Virus record (IMG/VR): IMGVR_UViG_3300025603_000009
Span: 18,586-82,585 of that record
DNA: 64,000 nucleotides
Reading direction: 5' to 3' (one strand)
From: a virus
In this document: positions 1 through 10,016 of the stretch, piece after piece
Position numbering within the stretch: position 1 is the first letter of the stretch
Layout: each line of letters opens with the position of its first letter
Notes under the pieces: generated by a model
What the model saw: only the letters and a program-made list of their open reading frames with translations
Told to the model about the DNA's origin: nothing
Databases searched by the model: none
Translations under genes and position numbers: made by a program

Positions 1-3000
1 CAACAGCTTCTGTAGTATTAGTTCCTAATTTTTCTACAGTTTTTTCCGCTTTTTGTCGTTTTTCTTCTGTAGTATTGATTTTATTATCTGTACTTGAATC
101 TTGTTCAAGTTCTTCTAATAATTCATTAGCTTCTTTTAATTCTTTTTCTTTTTGTGTTAAATTATCATTTAACGTTTTAAGTTTTTCTTTAGAATCAGCT
201 GCAATCTTTTCTTCTTCTTTCTCTTTCTTTTCTTCTTCTTTTCTCTTTTTTTCTTCTTCTTTTTCTACAGTTTCCTCTACAACTTCTTCTTCTACAACCA
301 CTTCTTTTACAGTTTCTTCTTCTACTACCTTTTCTACAACTTCTTCTACAGTTTTTTCTGCAGTTTCTTCTTCAAAATTTAATTCAGTTTGATTATCATC
401 TTTTTCTTTATTAGGTGGTTTAACAGGAGTTGTTTTTGCTTTTTCAACTTCTTTTGTAGTTTCTTGAACAGCTTCAACTACAACTTCTTCGGCAACTGGT
501 GTAGGTATTGTAGTTAAATCTAAAGTAATAGACATAGGATCAGCAACATCTTCTTGTTTTATTCCCGGTACACCTTTAACATCAAATTTAATTACAGGTT
601 GTAATGTATAAGCATAATTACCATTAGGTAATTTTATAGACATTAAATTAGTTACTGTATTAAGTTTAATGTGGTCTGTGTATGTATTTTGTACACTTGA
701 TACTTTACCGTCTGAACTAATATAAGGTACAACATATTTAGTTGTACCTAATTTAGCTATATCAAATCTTGTATAATGTTCTTTAATATGAGCTTTAAAA
801 ACAGCCATAGTTGTTTCTGCCGCTTTAGTAGTCATACCTTTATAAAAACCAAGTTTACCTCCAGCACCTTTACCACGTGTAAAATCAAGACTGTTTGTTT
901 TTGTATTAACATCTAAAAGATGAATAATACTATCAACTTTTTCTGCGATTTCATTAATATCAGAACCTACACTATGAACAAATAAACCAATATAAGATTT
1001 AAGTCCGTTTGTAGTAAGTATATTGTATCCATAATTATCTAATTCTTTAGTTAAATCAGAAGGAACACCATCTATCCACGCCTGAACTGCTTGAACTATA
1101 CTTTCAGATGCTTGTTCACTAATTTTTTCTTTCTGTAATGGAACAGGCAAGTACATAGTTTCTCCATCTTTTTTACCTACAGGTAAAAGAGCATAAGTAT
1201 AACCTTCTCTTCTATTAGATGCTTTACCAATTACTTTACCTTTAAATTTACGACCTTTTCCAGTCATTAAAAAACCTTGTTTAGATATAGCAAATCCAAG
1301 ATTTTCATCAGGAAATCTTTTAGCAACACTTTCAATTTTATTTTTTGATGCTTGTATTAATTGTCCGTAACTTTTTTGAGTAACTTCTGTTTCAAAAGAA
1401 CCTTTATCCATTACATGATTACGAATACGTTGTAAAATTTCTTTTTGTTTACTAACTTCACCTAATACATTTTCTGTTTTTATCCAAGCTACATCATGCA
1501 CATATGCTACAAGTTGTCCATCAGCCCAAATACCGATAGGTACTAAACTATTTTCTCGTAAATTTTCATCTTTTTCACGTTGACGCAAACTATCATAAGA
1601 TACAATATCTCCATTATCATACGTTTTAAGAAAACTTGTAGCAGGTCTTAATGTAATTTTAGTACCAGGTTGATATTTATTAATATCAAGTATAGTTGGA
1701 TCAATTAAACCATCATTAAGAAAATCATCAATATCTTGTTTTTTAACATATACACTATCTTGAACTGCACTTATAACTTTTTCATACGCCCGTGAAAGAT
1801 ACGCAAAGTTATTAAACCCTTGTCTAGTTCTTAATCCATCATATACAACACCACCATTATCTCCCATATCAAGTGCATGAACAATTGCATGAGTTAATAA
1901 ATCAGCAGCCATTTTAGTTTCTTCTCGCACTAATCGTTCGTCACCTTTAGAATAAAATTCATCACCAACAGGACGACGATTAATTTTAGCTTGTAATGAT
2001 GCTACTTTTTCTTGTTCGCCATCATTAAGAAACACATCTTCAAAAGTTAATTCAGTTTGTACTGTAGTATCAGCAAGAGCATTAAATAAATTTTTAAATC
2101 TTGGAAAGATATTAATCATTTTATCTGTACCTACAACACTTGAAATATATTTACTAATAGCTGCAAAATCATTTATATCATAACCAATCTTTTCAAGATT
2201 ATCTACCATTTCTGCCATTTTACTTAAAGCAGCAGCATTTTTAGTCCAGTTATTAGCTTTTGATTTTGCACTATTATCTCCACTAGAAATAGCAAGATCG
2301 ACTTTACTGCCATCATCTTCGCTTTCATCATCAGAAAGAATATTACCTAATTCTTCAGCAGCTTTTCTTGCAGTTTCTTCTGCTTGATTATTATTTTTAA
2401 GTATTTTATTTTTTTCTTTTTTAGCCCAATTAACAACTTGCTGTTCAGTTTTAGTTAATTTTTTACCAGACCTAGATTGAGTATTAATAATATGATTTAA
2501 AAATTGTAATTTTGTATCTAAATCTGTATACTTATTATACTCAGCTTTAATTTTTGCTAATACTTGACCTGTAACATCAGAAGCAGCTTGAGCCGCATCT
2601 TTTTCTTTTTTGGCTTTTTCACGTTTTTTACGATTAGTATCTTCTTGTGCTTTACGTTCTTCTTCTGCTTTCTTTATATCTTTATCAGAAGGGGGTTTAG
2701 CATTTGGGTCATTTGCTTCAGCAGCAGCTTTTTTAGCATTTTTATCAGCTTCTCTTTTTGCTGCTTCGTCTGCATTTTTATTTTTATTTGCAGCGTTTTT
2801 ACTTTTATTTTTAACTTTTTCTTCTGCTGCTTTTTTCTTTTTATCTGCGGCAACTTGTCTTTTATCTTTTTTAAGTTTCTTTTTAGCGTCTTTTAACTCT
2901 TGTTTAAGTTCATCTTGTTTTTCATCTGAAATAAGAGTAGCGTAATCTTTATCAATTTCGGTTACTTTTTCAGTTGATGATGTAACAAACGTATTAAGTG

Positions 3001-4960
3001 CTTTATAATCTTCTACAGCAGCCGCAGAAGTTTCAGTCATTTTATCTTGAAGTATTTTAATTCTAGTTTTTCCTTCTTCATTAACACCTGTTAAATCAGG
3101 ATTTAACAAAGATTGCAAACTTGTATCAATAGTTTCTCTACGAACAACTTCACCATCAGGACCAACAACATCATAAAAAGTTTTTAATTCTGGTTTACCC
3201 TGAAGAATAGCTTGAAATCTTTTATTAATTTTTGCTTCAACTTCTGTACGTTCTGTTGTAGCTTCATCTATATATTTTTCTGCTTGTGTAATTTTTGCAC
3301 GATTAAAATATACTTCTCTACTATTTACAAACTCTTGTGCATTTATATATGCAGACTCTAATTGTTCAATACGTTGAATTGCAGCATCTGCACGTTTTGT
3401 ATGTGAAAGTTTAGCAGGACCGTTTTCACCTTTAGTATAACCTTTTGCCGTAGCTTCTTCTTCAGTCATTGATTTAAATGCTGTATAAGCCTCAATAAGT
3501 TGCTCTGTTGTACCGTTTTCAAAGGCAGTTAAAGATTGAGCTTCAAGTAATTTTTCAGTTAACGCTTCAGCTTTAGAATCATCACCGTTTACTCTAGCTT
3601 CTTCTATTTGACTATATAACAACATTGCATCTCTTGTAGAAAGAAATGCGTCAGTAGCATTAGGAATATTTTCAGTTTCACTAAATTCTTTTAATTTTTT
3701 AAGTTCTTCTTGTTGTCTAGTATAACGTTCTTTATCTTTTTTAGCTAAAGAAACTCTTTGCCCATTTTCATCTTTTTTACCAGAAATTTTACTATTACGA
3801 TAAGCAGCAGACAACATAGTTTGTCCACCTCCACCCATAGCACCAAGTAAACCAGCTTCAAACCCTTCAAGAGAAGCCATATCATCAAAAGCATTACTTA
3901 ATCCATAATCTTCACCATATGAATCAGCAAGTGCAGCATTTTCTGCAATCATATTAATATCTTCTTCTAAATACTCTTGTGCTGATTCGTAACCTACTTT
4001 TTTAAGTGTATTTTTTTTAGTTATATCTTTTAGTACCTGACGTGTCATATGAGGTACTTTCATAAACATTCCTGCACTAGTCATATTAAGTGCAATGTTT
4101 AATCTGTTTATATTAACTGATTGTGATGCGTGTAAAGCAGCTTTTTGTTTAGCATATTCAACTTGCGGCATACCCATTTCAGGATTCCATTCTTCAAAAG
4201 CATTAGAATAAACTTGATTGTATACACCCGTTGCAACACCTATACTTTCTGCTTGATTTAATATAGCAGAATTTAAAAATCGGCTTGTAATTTGTTCTGC
4301 TTTTAAAGCGGCATTACTACTACCTCTTGCACCTTTTTCTAAACCTCTTATCCATTTAAGAGCATTAACGCCTTTACCAACTTCGGCAAGTGTTAAAGGT
4401 CCAGTTATAGCACCCGTAAGAACAAATGCACCTGCACTTTCTACAATAGAACTACCATTTTCTGCCCACCATGCAAAATCTCCTACATCTAAAGTTTTAC
4501 CAGGATTATCACGATAAATATTAAATGTTTTATCTAAACCACGTTTTTTATAATCAAGCCAATTTGTTAACGCATTTCCTACTTCATCATCTTGATTAAA
4601 ATAATCTTCTATATCTAACATAGAAGCTAAATTACCAACAGTTGTTAATCCAACTTTACTTACTATACGACCTAAAGCATTACCAGCTTGTTGCCAATTA
4701 CTTTGATTAGCTGCTCTTAAACTATTTAATTTAGTTTTGCCATGTTCAGGACGAAATGATACCATATAATCTTCATAGTTATCACGACCATGATTATAAT
4801 TAACAGGGTCAGGAATACTTGAATTTCTACTAGCATTATTAAATACGTCCATAATACTTCCACCACTTTTAAAAGGTGATGAATTTTTCATACCTCTATT
4901 GTTATTAACAACATCACTAGGTGAAACAGTACGATTAAATAAATCTATTGGATTAGCCAT
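1..4960 (-). CDS. Giant cargo/ejection-type virion protein (partial, C-terminus outside window)
   Basis: An open frame runs from the ATG at 4960 to the left edge with no stop, giving at least 1653 residues. It starts inside the stop of the upstream peptidase gene (TAATG overlap). The N-terminal third has glycine/alanine-rich hydrophobic stretches (around residues 160-190 and 330-380). Residues about 690-790 are a K/A/E-rich helical segment, and residues about 1490-1610 are a low-complexity Val-Glu/Lys-Glu segment followed by a coiled coil. In crAss-like phages the genes after the uptake protein encode giant capsid cargo proteins or the virion RNA polymerase. No DxDGD polymerase motif is seen here, so cargo/ejection is the better guess. 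The family is inferred from size and position. Confidence 0.6.
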   Translation of the reverse strand, partial: MANPIDLFNRTVSPSDVVNNNRGMKNSSPFKSGGSIMDVFNNASRNSSIPDPVNYNHGRDNYEDYMVSFRPEHGKTKLNSLRAANQSNWQQAGNALGRIVSKVGLTTVGNLASMLDIEDYFNQDDEVGNALTNWLDYKKRGLDKTFNIYRDNPGKTLDVGDFAWWAENGSSIVESAGAFVLTGAITGPLTLAEVGKGVNALKWIRGLEKGARGSSNAALKAEQITSRFLNSAILNQAESIGVATGVYNQVYSNAFEEWNPEMGMPQVEYAKQKAALHASQSVNINRLNIALNMTSAGMFMKVPHMTRQVLKDITKKNTLKKVGYESAQEYLEEDINMIAENAALADSYGEDYGLSNAFDDMASLEGFEAGLLGAMGGGGQTMLSAAYRNSKISGKKDENGQRVSLAKKDKERYTRQQEELKKLKEFSETENIPNATDAFLSTRDAMLLYSQIEEARVNGDDSKAEALTEKLLEAQSLTAFENGTTEQLIEAYTAFKSMTEEEATAKGYTKGENGPAKLSHTKRADAAIQRIEQLESAYINAQEFVNSREVYFNRAKITQAEKYIDEATTERTEVEAKINKRFQAILQGKPELKTFYDVVGPDGEVVRRETIDTSLQSLLNPDLTGVNEEGKTRIKILQDKMTETSAAAVEDYKALNTFVTSSTEKVTEIDKDYATLISDEKQDELKQELKDAKKKLKKDKRQVAADKKKKAAEEKVKNKSKNAANKNKNADEAAKREADKNAKKAAAEANDPNAKPPSDKDIKKAEEERKAQEDTNRKKREKAKKEKDAAQAASDVTGQVLAKIKAEYNKYTDLDTKLQFLNHIINTQSRSGKKLTKTEQQVVNWAKKEKNKILKNNNQAEETARKAAEELGNILSDDESEDDGSKVDLAISSGDNSAKSKANNWTKNAAALSKMAEMVDNLEKIGYDINDFAAISKYISSVVGTDKMINIFPRFKNLFNALADTTVQTELTFEDVFLNDGEQEKVASLQAKINRRPVGDEFYSKGDERLVREETKMAADLLTHAIVHALDMGDNGGVVYDGLRTRQGFNNFAYLSRAYEKVISAVQDSVYVKKQDIDDFLNDGLIDPTILDINKYQPGTKITLRPATSFLKTYDNGDIVSYDSLRQREKDENLRENSLVPIGIWADGQLVAYVHDVAWIKTENVLGEVSKQKEILQRIRNHVMDKGSFETEVTQKSYGQLIQASKNKIESVAKRFPDENLGFAISKQGFLMTGKGRKFKGKVIGKASNRREGYTYALLPVGKKDGETMYLPVPLQKEKISEQASESIVQAVQAWIDGVPSDLTKELDNYGYNILTTNGLKSYIGLFVHSVGSDINEIAEKVDSIIHLLDVNTKTNSLDFTRGKGAGGKLGFYKGMTTKAAETTMAVFKAHIKEHYTRFDIAKLGTTKYVVPYISSDGKVSSVQNTYTDHIKLNTVTNLMSIKLPNGNYAYTLQPVIKFDVKGVPGIKQEDVADPMSITLDLTTIPTPVAEEVVVEAVQETTKEVEKAKTTPVKPPNKEKDDNQTELNFEEETAEKTVEEVVEKVVEEETVKEVVVEEEVVEETVEKEEEKKRKEEEKKEKEEEKIAADSKEKLKTLNDNLTQKEKELKEANELLEELEQDSSTDNKINTTEEKRQKAEKTVEKLGTNTTEAV

Positions 4961-7767
4961 TATTTATTGTAATTTTCTACGTGTACGTGTTTATGAGGGG
5001 CATTAACACTATCATGTATTAAATAACGCAAGCCCATTAATTGTGTATTATCACCACCCACTGTTAAAATTCTCCATCCAGGTGCATTAACATCTTCTAT
5101 AGAATTAGCTTCTAAATTAGTTTGTAAATCAGGCGTTAATTTTAAATCCATAGCATTTCCTATACTATGTTCACCACCACTATAAGCAAGATTGCCCATA
5201 CTCCGTGATAAAGATACCGCTGATGTATTAACAGGAAGTATATTATTTAACACATATAATTTTCTAGCAAAATCGGCTTTAAATTTAAAACCAGTTAATA
5301 AACTTTCACTAATTTGAGTTTCATCTATATTTATATTACTAAACGTATCGTCAGTCATAGGTACAAATACCGCATCTCTAGCAAGAGCTTCTAAACCATT
5401 TTGAAAAGATAATAAACTGCTATTAGGCACAGATTTTTCTCCAGTTTGTTTATCAATTATACTATAAGATGTTTCACCACGTTCATTAGTTTCTCTATAT
5501 GCATCTACAGATGTAACACCACCAAAACCATCATCTCCAACTATAAATTCAGTTGTTAAATTAGTATTTGGTTTTTGTTTAGTGTAATAAAAAGGGGCTA
5601 ATTGTTGTTCTGTATTATCATCTACAATTTGATACGCATAATCAACAACATTACCATATTTTTCAATTGCAACATTTCCTTTATCTGTATAATAATTAGA
5701 AAGTAATTCATTAAAGATTTTTCCTGAAACACCAGAATTTACTGTACCAAATTTTGTAGGTACAACATAAACATTACCTTCTTTACCTTTATCATTACTG
5801 TTTGTTCTATCTTTTACATTAAATTTTCCTGCTAGTAAAAAACCTTTACCGCCAGGAACCCATGTAGTAGAACCGTGTACACTAAAACTTGCATTAGCTG
5901 CTTCAGGTGTAGTACCCGAAACTTTTAAAAATTCATCATATGTTAAACTGTTACCTTCGTAAATATATGTGTATTCTTGAGGTTTATTATTTACCCATGC
6001 ACTTAAAGTTTTACTAATAGTGCTTTCTTTACCTTCTTTATCTACACTAAAATCTATTACAGTTGGTTGATGTTCATATTGACTCCTAGTAGCAAAATAT
6101 TCATCACTGTATTCTTCATTATTAACTTTATGATATGCACTTACTATAGGTTTTAAATCTTCTAGTGTTTCTCTAAGTCGGGCTAATTTATCACCATCAA
6201 AATCTCCACTAAACGCTCCTTTAAGATAACTAGGTCCAAACACACCATGATTTTTTAAATGGTGATTAGTGCTAATTATTCTACCTAAAAAAACCTGATC
6301 ACGCGAGTCACGAAGTTTTCTTTTTGCTACTTCACTTAATACAGGTGCATAATTTAAATTATCAAGTGTTATTTGTGCGTTAGCGGGGTCAGAATTTGCT
6401 AAAGCAGGATTTGTATCAACATTAAGTAAATCATCAGCCATGTTTATACTAACATCGTCGTACCTGTTAAGAGTTTCATTAAATATATCTTTTTTATACA
6501 CAGAATCATCAGAACTCACAATTTCATGTTCTAAATTAGTCAATTGCATATCTTGTATTAGATATGGGTCTATAGGGTCACCATTTTTATCTGTAGGATT
6601 TCTTAAATAATCATAATAATCTTGACCACGAATTTTAGTCATATTATTTAATTTAGCTTGTTCAAGAAGTATACTAGAAGCATATTTTTGAGCTTCTATT
6701 TCTGCATCTGCTCTTTCACGATCTGTTGCATTTGGGTCTACAGAAGTTGTATATGCTTCATTATGTGACTTAGTATATGAACCTATTAAATCTTCTTGTG
6801 TAGAATACATTTCATCATATTCTACACTAGTAGGTGGAAGTCCAGCAGGATTAGTAATAGCTTCTCCAATTGTATAACCTAAATAAGCAGATTTTGTTGA
6901 TAGTTCTTGTTCAGACGTTTTTCGTGCTTTAGTAGCTTCCGCTCGATTTAAACGTTCTAAATCACTAATATATGCTGCATCTTCTACTTTAAAAACCTTC
7001 ATTAAACCAACATCCATTAAACTTTGTTTAATGTTAGCTTCAGCCCATACAATAGGTTCGCCTTTGGAAGTATACGTACCGTCTAATTCAACTATTTTTT
7101 TGCGCTCTTGTTGACCTTCAGGAGTTTGCATATAACGTTTATACGCATAATCATTTAAATTTTTAATTTTAGTTGCACTTATTTGAGTAATTTGATTGTT
7201 TTTAATTAAAGCAAATTCTTCTTCAGTAATTAAACCTTGTGCAACTGCATCTTCTTGAATAATTCCCCAAATATCTTGTTTACGTTTGTCGTAATCTAAT
7301 CTAGGTTGAACATCAGATTGGTAAGTTTGTATATTACCTTCATCATTATATGTAGCAAATTTATCAGGATCGTTAAATACTAAAGTATCTAAACCTTGAG
7401 ATTTCATTTCACGAATAAGTTCACGATCTTTATTAATAGCGGCTTTATTTTTTACTGCGGCATTTAATCCCTCATTTGTAGCTAAATTTTTACTAGCAAA
7501 TCTAATTTCTGGTGTTAAACTTTCGTAATCTCCAGTTTTAGACATTTTGTTAATTTGTTCATTTAGAACATGAATAGCCTCGTCTTTAAGATTTTGATCA
7601 TTTTCGCTTACATCTAAATTTGCAGCTAATACTTCTATAGTATCTATAGCTTGTAAATTATCGTCATAACGATTTTGAAGAACTCCCATTGTTTCATCAA
7701 TTTGTTCAGTAGGCATACCAGCGTATGTACTTTTAGGAGTTGCGTATGATAGTTTACTATAAGGCAT
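4960..7767 (-). CDS. Large virion-module protein with C-terminal M15-like peptidase
   Basis: This is a 935-residue protein. Most of it is unrecognised alpha/beta sequence with no signal peptide. The last 75 residues carry an M15 (VanY/D-Ala-D-Ala peptidase) type signature: an HxxGxAxD motif with His867 and Asp874, then an HxHxH cluster at 925-929 near the C-terminus, matching the zinc ligands of that family. The likely role is local peptidoglycan cleavage during DNA ejection, as part of the cargo or tail, rather than general lysis. Context supports this: it lies between the uptake protein and the giant cargo gene. The peptidase call is fairly firm; the virion location is inferred from gene order. 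Confidence 0.6.
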   Translation of the reverse strand: MPYSKLSYATPKSTYAGMPTEQIDETMGVLQNRYDDNLQAIDTIEVLAANLDVSENDQNLKDEAIHVLNEQINKMSKTGDYESLTPEIRFASKNLATNEGLNAAVKNKAAINKDRELIREMKSQGLDTLVFNDPDKFATYNDEGNIQTYQSDVQPRLDYDKRKQDIWGIIQEDAVAQGLITEEEFALIKNNQITQISATKIKNLNDYAYKRYMQTPEGQQERKKIVELDGTYTSKGEPIVWAEANIKQSLMDVGLMKVFKVEDAAYISDLERLNRAEATKARKTSEQELSTKSAYLGYTIGEAITNPAGLPPTSVEYDEMYSTQEDLIGSYTKSHNEAYTTSVDPNATDRERADAEIEAQKYASSILLEQAKLNNMTKIRGQDYYDYLRNPTDKNGDPIDPYLIQDMQLTNLEHEIVSSDDSVYKKDIFNETLNRYDDVSINMADDLLNVDTNPALANSDPANAQITLDNLNYAPVLSEVAKRKLRDSRDQVFLGRIISTNHHLKNHGVFGPSYLKGAFSGDFDGDKLARLRETLEDLKPIVSAYHKVNNEEYSDEYFATRSQYEHQPTVIDFSVDKEGKESTISKTLSAWVNNKPQEYTYIYEGNSLTYDEFLKVSGTTPEAANASFSVHGSTTWVPGGKGFLLAGKFNVKDRTNSNDKGKEGNVYVVPTKFGTVNSGVSGKIFNELLSNYYTDKGNVAIEKYGNVVDYAYQIVDDNTEQQLAPFYYTKQKPNTNLTTEFIVGDDGFGGVTSVDAYRETNERGETSYSIIDKQTGEKSVPNSSLLSFQNGLEALARDAVFVPMTDDTFSNINIDETQISESLLTGFKFKADFARKLYVLNNILPVNTSAVSLSRSMGNLAYSGGEHSIGNAMDLKLTPDLQTNLEANSIEDVNAPGWRILTVGGDNTQLMGLRYLIHDSVNAPHKHVHVENYNK

Positions 7768-7784
7768 ATTAATGTTTTTATAAC

Positions 7785-7815
7785 GAGAAAAGCCCTACAC
7801 TGTATAGTGTAGAGC
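7785..7815 (-). terminator. Hairpin terminator after the uptake gene
   Basis: On the minus strand a stem of CTACACT/AGTGTAG (extended by GC pairs) with a 4-nt loop is followed by TTTT. It lies between the 721-residue uptake gene and the 935-residue gene, so it probably attenuates transcription into the two large downstream genes. Confidence 0.55.
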
Positions 7816-7847
7816 ATTAATATTTTTTACGTAAATAGCAATAGTAT

Positions 7848-10013
7848 TTACGTAGATTGTTCTTGATTTTTTATAAATTCTTTTAACCACGGTGTAGCTT
7901 TTCTATCCCAAACACCGCTATCACGGTATTTAATCATTATCATTTCAATAGTTTGCCTATCAAGAATACGTTGATTATTATCAATACGCGCAGCAGTTAA
8001 ATCTTCTGACATATTAGCATAATTCTCCGATTTTCTTCCTTGTATAGCATCGGGTCTTACAACCAAACTATTAGTTCTAAAATCGTTTATTGTATCTGTA
8101 TTCTTATTTATAACAGTCTGAGCATTTATCATATTACGCTCTTTTTGTTGTTGTTCAGCTCTATTTACTTGACCTTCAAGATCAGTTTGTCCTTTTATTG
8201 TGGCAGCAAGGTTAGCGGCAATTCTATTAGATTGCGCACTAGAAGACCCACCTGCATTTCTAGTAGCTTTATTAGCCGACTTTTGTGCAGATAGCATATT
8301 ATTTCTAATATCTGATGTATTAATATCACCAGATGTAGGAACAACTTTTGCTAATTCAGGAGTAGGAAATTTTGGAGTATTATTTGTAAGCGTTCTATTA
8401 AGAATATTATCACTAAATCTACCAGCCATTTCAGAAATACGATCAAAATTTATATTTTTTGCTGCATTCTCTGTAGGTGTAGTAGTTTTAGTTGTAGGTA
8501 ATTTTAAGCTTTTATCTAAGTTATTATCTAAAATTGTAGGTCCAATTTTTTCCATCTTTTTCATGGATTCTTCAGGTTTTTTACCAGGAACTAATCCACT
8601 AGTTTTAGCAAAATCTTTTCGTAGTATCTCTAAAACTTCGTCTGAAATAATACCATCTTCAGACACTGCATACGGTACATTATCTTGTTTTGCTTTATAT
8701 GGAGCATTTGTAGAAGCATCAGTATTATACTCCTTTTTAAATCTACGCATAGATGGACTCATTGACAATCCACTAATTTTAGCAAGATCTTCACGAGTTC
8801 TTGTTAATGATTCTGCAGACATAATACTATTATCTTGTGTAGCAGTAGGACCAGCCGTAGATGTTTTATAAGGTGCAGGGTCTTTAGTTTTTGTTTTATT
8901 TGGTAATTTTCCTAAACCACTTATTTTATTATACGCCCTACTTATCTCTTTAAAATCAAAATCACTATATATACTATCATCAGAAGAAGCGGGCGCACCT
9001 CTTGCTACATCAATATTATCTTGTCTAAATGGTATTCCATTGTCATTAGGCGAATCAAAACCTTCTAATCCACGAAGTAAACCATAAACAATATCGTCTT
9101 TTCCATCTTTATTATTTCCGTAAGCATACTTAGGTACACGTGTACCATAAGCACCCATAGGTGTAGCCATTTGTCCTTGTTGCGGTTGTTGTTCATTAGC
9201 ACCCATAGGTGCTTGTTGAGGTGCTTGTGGACTTTGTTGACCTTGTTGTTCTCCAGGATTACTTACACCTTCTTGCTGTTTAACCATTTCTTGCATCTGA
9301 AAAAGTTCCTCCATAGGATTTTTCATATTCTCTGCAATATGCTTACCAGAATTTATTTTATGTACATCACCTGAAGTCATATATTCTTTAGACTCCTTTT
9401 CTTCTTTTTTAAACTTAATATAAGCTGGAGATTTAGCTACTTCTGCAGCTGCATCAGCAAATGTTACACCATTAGGTAAAGTAAGTCTTGTACTAAATAC
9501 TTTATCTTCAACTACTACTTCTTTATCTTCAACTTCTACAGCAGGATTACCACTAGGATCGGATAATGTAACACCTGATCTACCATCATTATTTGTATCT
9601 TGTTCATGAGTATCTCCCACAATACGTTGCGCACCATTACCTTCAGGCACCATTTTACCACCCATAGCACCACCCATCCCCATAGTAGGAATTTTAGCAC
9701 CGTATTTAGCATAATAAGACGCACCATTAAACCCTCTTGTAGGATAATTATTTATGATTTGCCTAGACATCATTTCTTCATTTTCTAAACGCATACGTTC
9801 AGCTTCAGCTTCAACACGCATACGTTCTTGTTCTTGAGCTTTCGCATCAAAAATACTACCAATACCACCCGCTAAAAAACCAATACCTGCACCAATAGCG
9901 GCACCTTTTTTTCCAGGGGCTATAGCATTACCAACTTCAGCACCTGTACCTACACCACCCATAGCACCACTAAAGAAACTACCACCATAACTACGTTTAG
10001 GAACTGCATACAT
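7848..10013 (-). CDS. Uptake/ejection protein (crAss uptake-like)
   Basis: The protein has 721 residues. Residues 10-55 form a Gly/Ala-rich hydrophobic segment, followed by a charged helix rich in E/R/M (57-85). This layout is typical of the crAss-like uptake proteins found next to the tail stabilisation gene. A Gln/Pro-rich linker covers about 245-285. Residues about 327-490 contain three degenerate repeats, each ending in a K(I/T)SGL motif (SGL at 365, 414 and 472). The C-terminal part is Ala/Asn/Gln-rich and helical. It probably leaves the particle with the DNA and helps it cross the envelope. The assignment comes from composition and gene order and is not catalytic. Confidence 0.55.
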   Translation of the reverse strand: MYAVPKRSYGGSFFSGAMGGVGTGAEVGNAIAPGKKGAAIGAGIGFLAGGIGSIFDAKAQEQERMRVEAEAERMRLENEEMMSRQIINNYPTRGFNGASYYAKYGAKIPTMGMGGAMGGKMVPEGNGAQRIVGDTHEQDTNNDGRSGVTLSDPSGNPAVEVEDKEVVVEDKVFSTRLTLPNGVTFADAAAEVAKSPAYIKFKKEEKESKEYMTSGDVHKINSGKHIAENMKNPMEELFQMQEMVKQQEGVSNPGEQQGQQSPQAPQQAPMGANEQQPQQGQMATPMGAYGTRVPKYAYGNNKDGKDDIVYGLLRGLEGFDSPNDNGIPFRQDNIDVARGAPASSDDSIYSDFDFKEISRAYNKISGLGKLPNKTKTKDPAPYKTSTAGPTATQDNSIMSAESLTRTREDLAKISGLSMSPSMRRFKKEYNTDASTNAPYKAKQDNVPYAVSEDGIISDEVLEILRKDFAKTSGLVPGKKPEESMKKMEKIGPTILDNNLDKSLKLPTTKTTTPTENAAKNINFDRISEMAGRFSDNILNRTLTNNTPKFPTPELAKVVPTSGDINTSDIRNNMLSAQKSANKATRNAGGSSSAQSNRIAANLAATIKGQTDLEGQVNRAEQQQKERNMINAQTVINKNTDTINDFRTNSLVVRPDAIQGRKSENYANMSEDLTAARIDNNQRILDRQTIEMIMIKYRDSGVWDRKATPWLKEFIKNQEQST

Positions 10014-10016
10014 ATT

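Noticed and set aside
75-392. Plus-strand ORF of 105 residues rich in Ser and Phe
   Set aside because: It is the antisense shadow of the low-complexity Glu/Lys region in the giant minus-strand gene.
2564-2945. Two plus-strand ORFs of about 110 residues, Phe/Ser- and Ala/Leu-rich
   Set aside because: Shadows opposite the K/A/E-rich helical region of the giant gene.
7829-7853. 9-bp inverted repeat ACGTAAATA/TATTTACGT
   Set aside because: It spans the stop codon of the uptake gene and is not followed by a T tract in the minus direction; it may be incidental beside the real terminator at 7785.
8200-8871. 223-residue plus-strand ORF
   Set aside because: Antisense to the uptake gene with Leu/Ser-biased composition.
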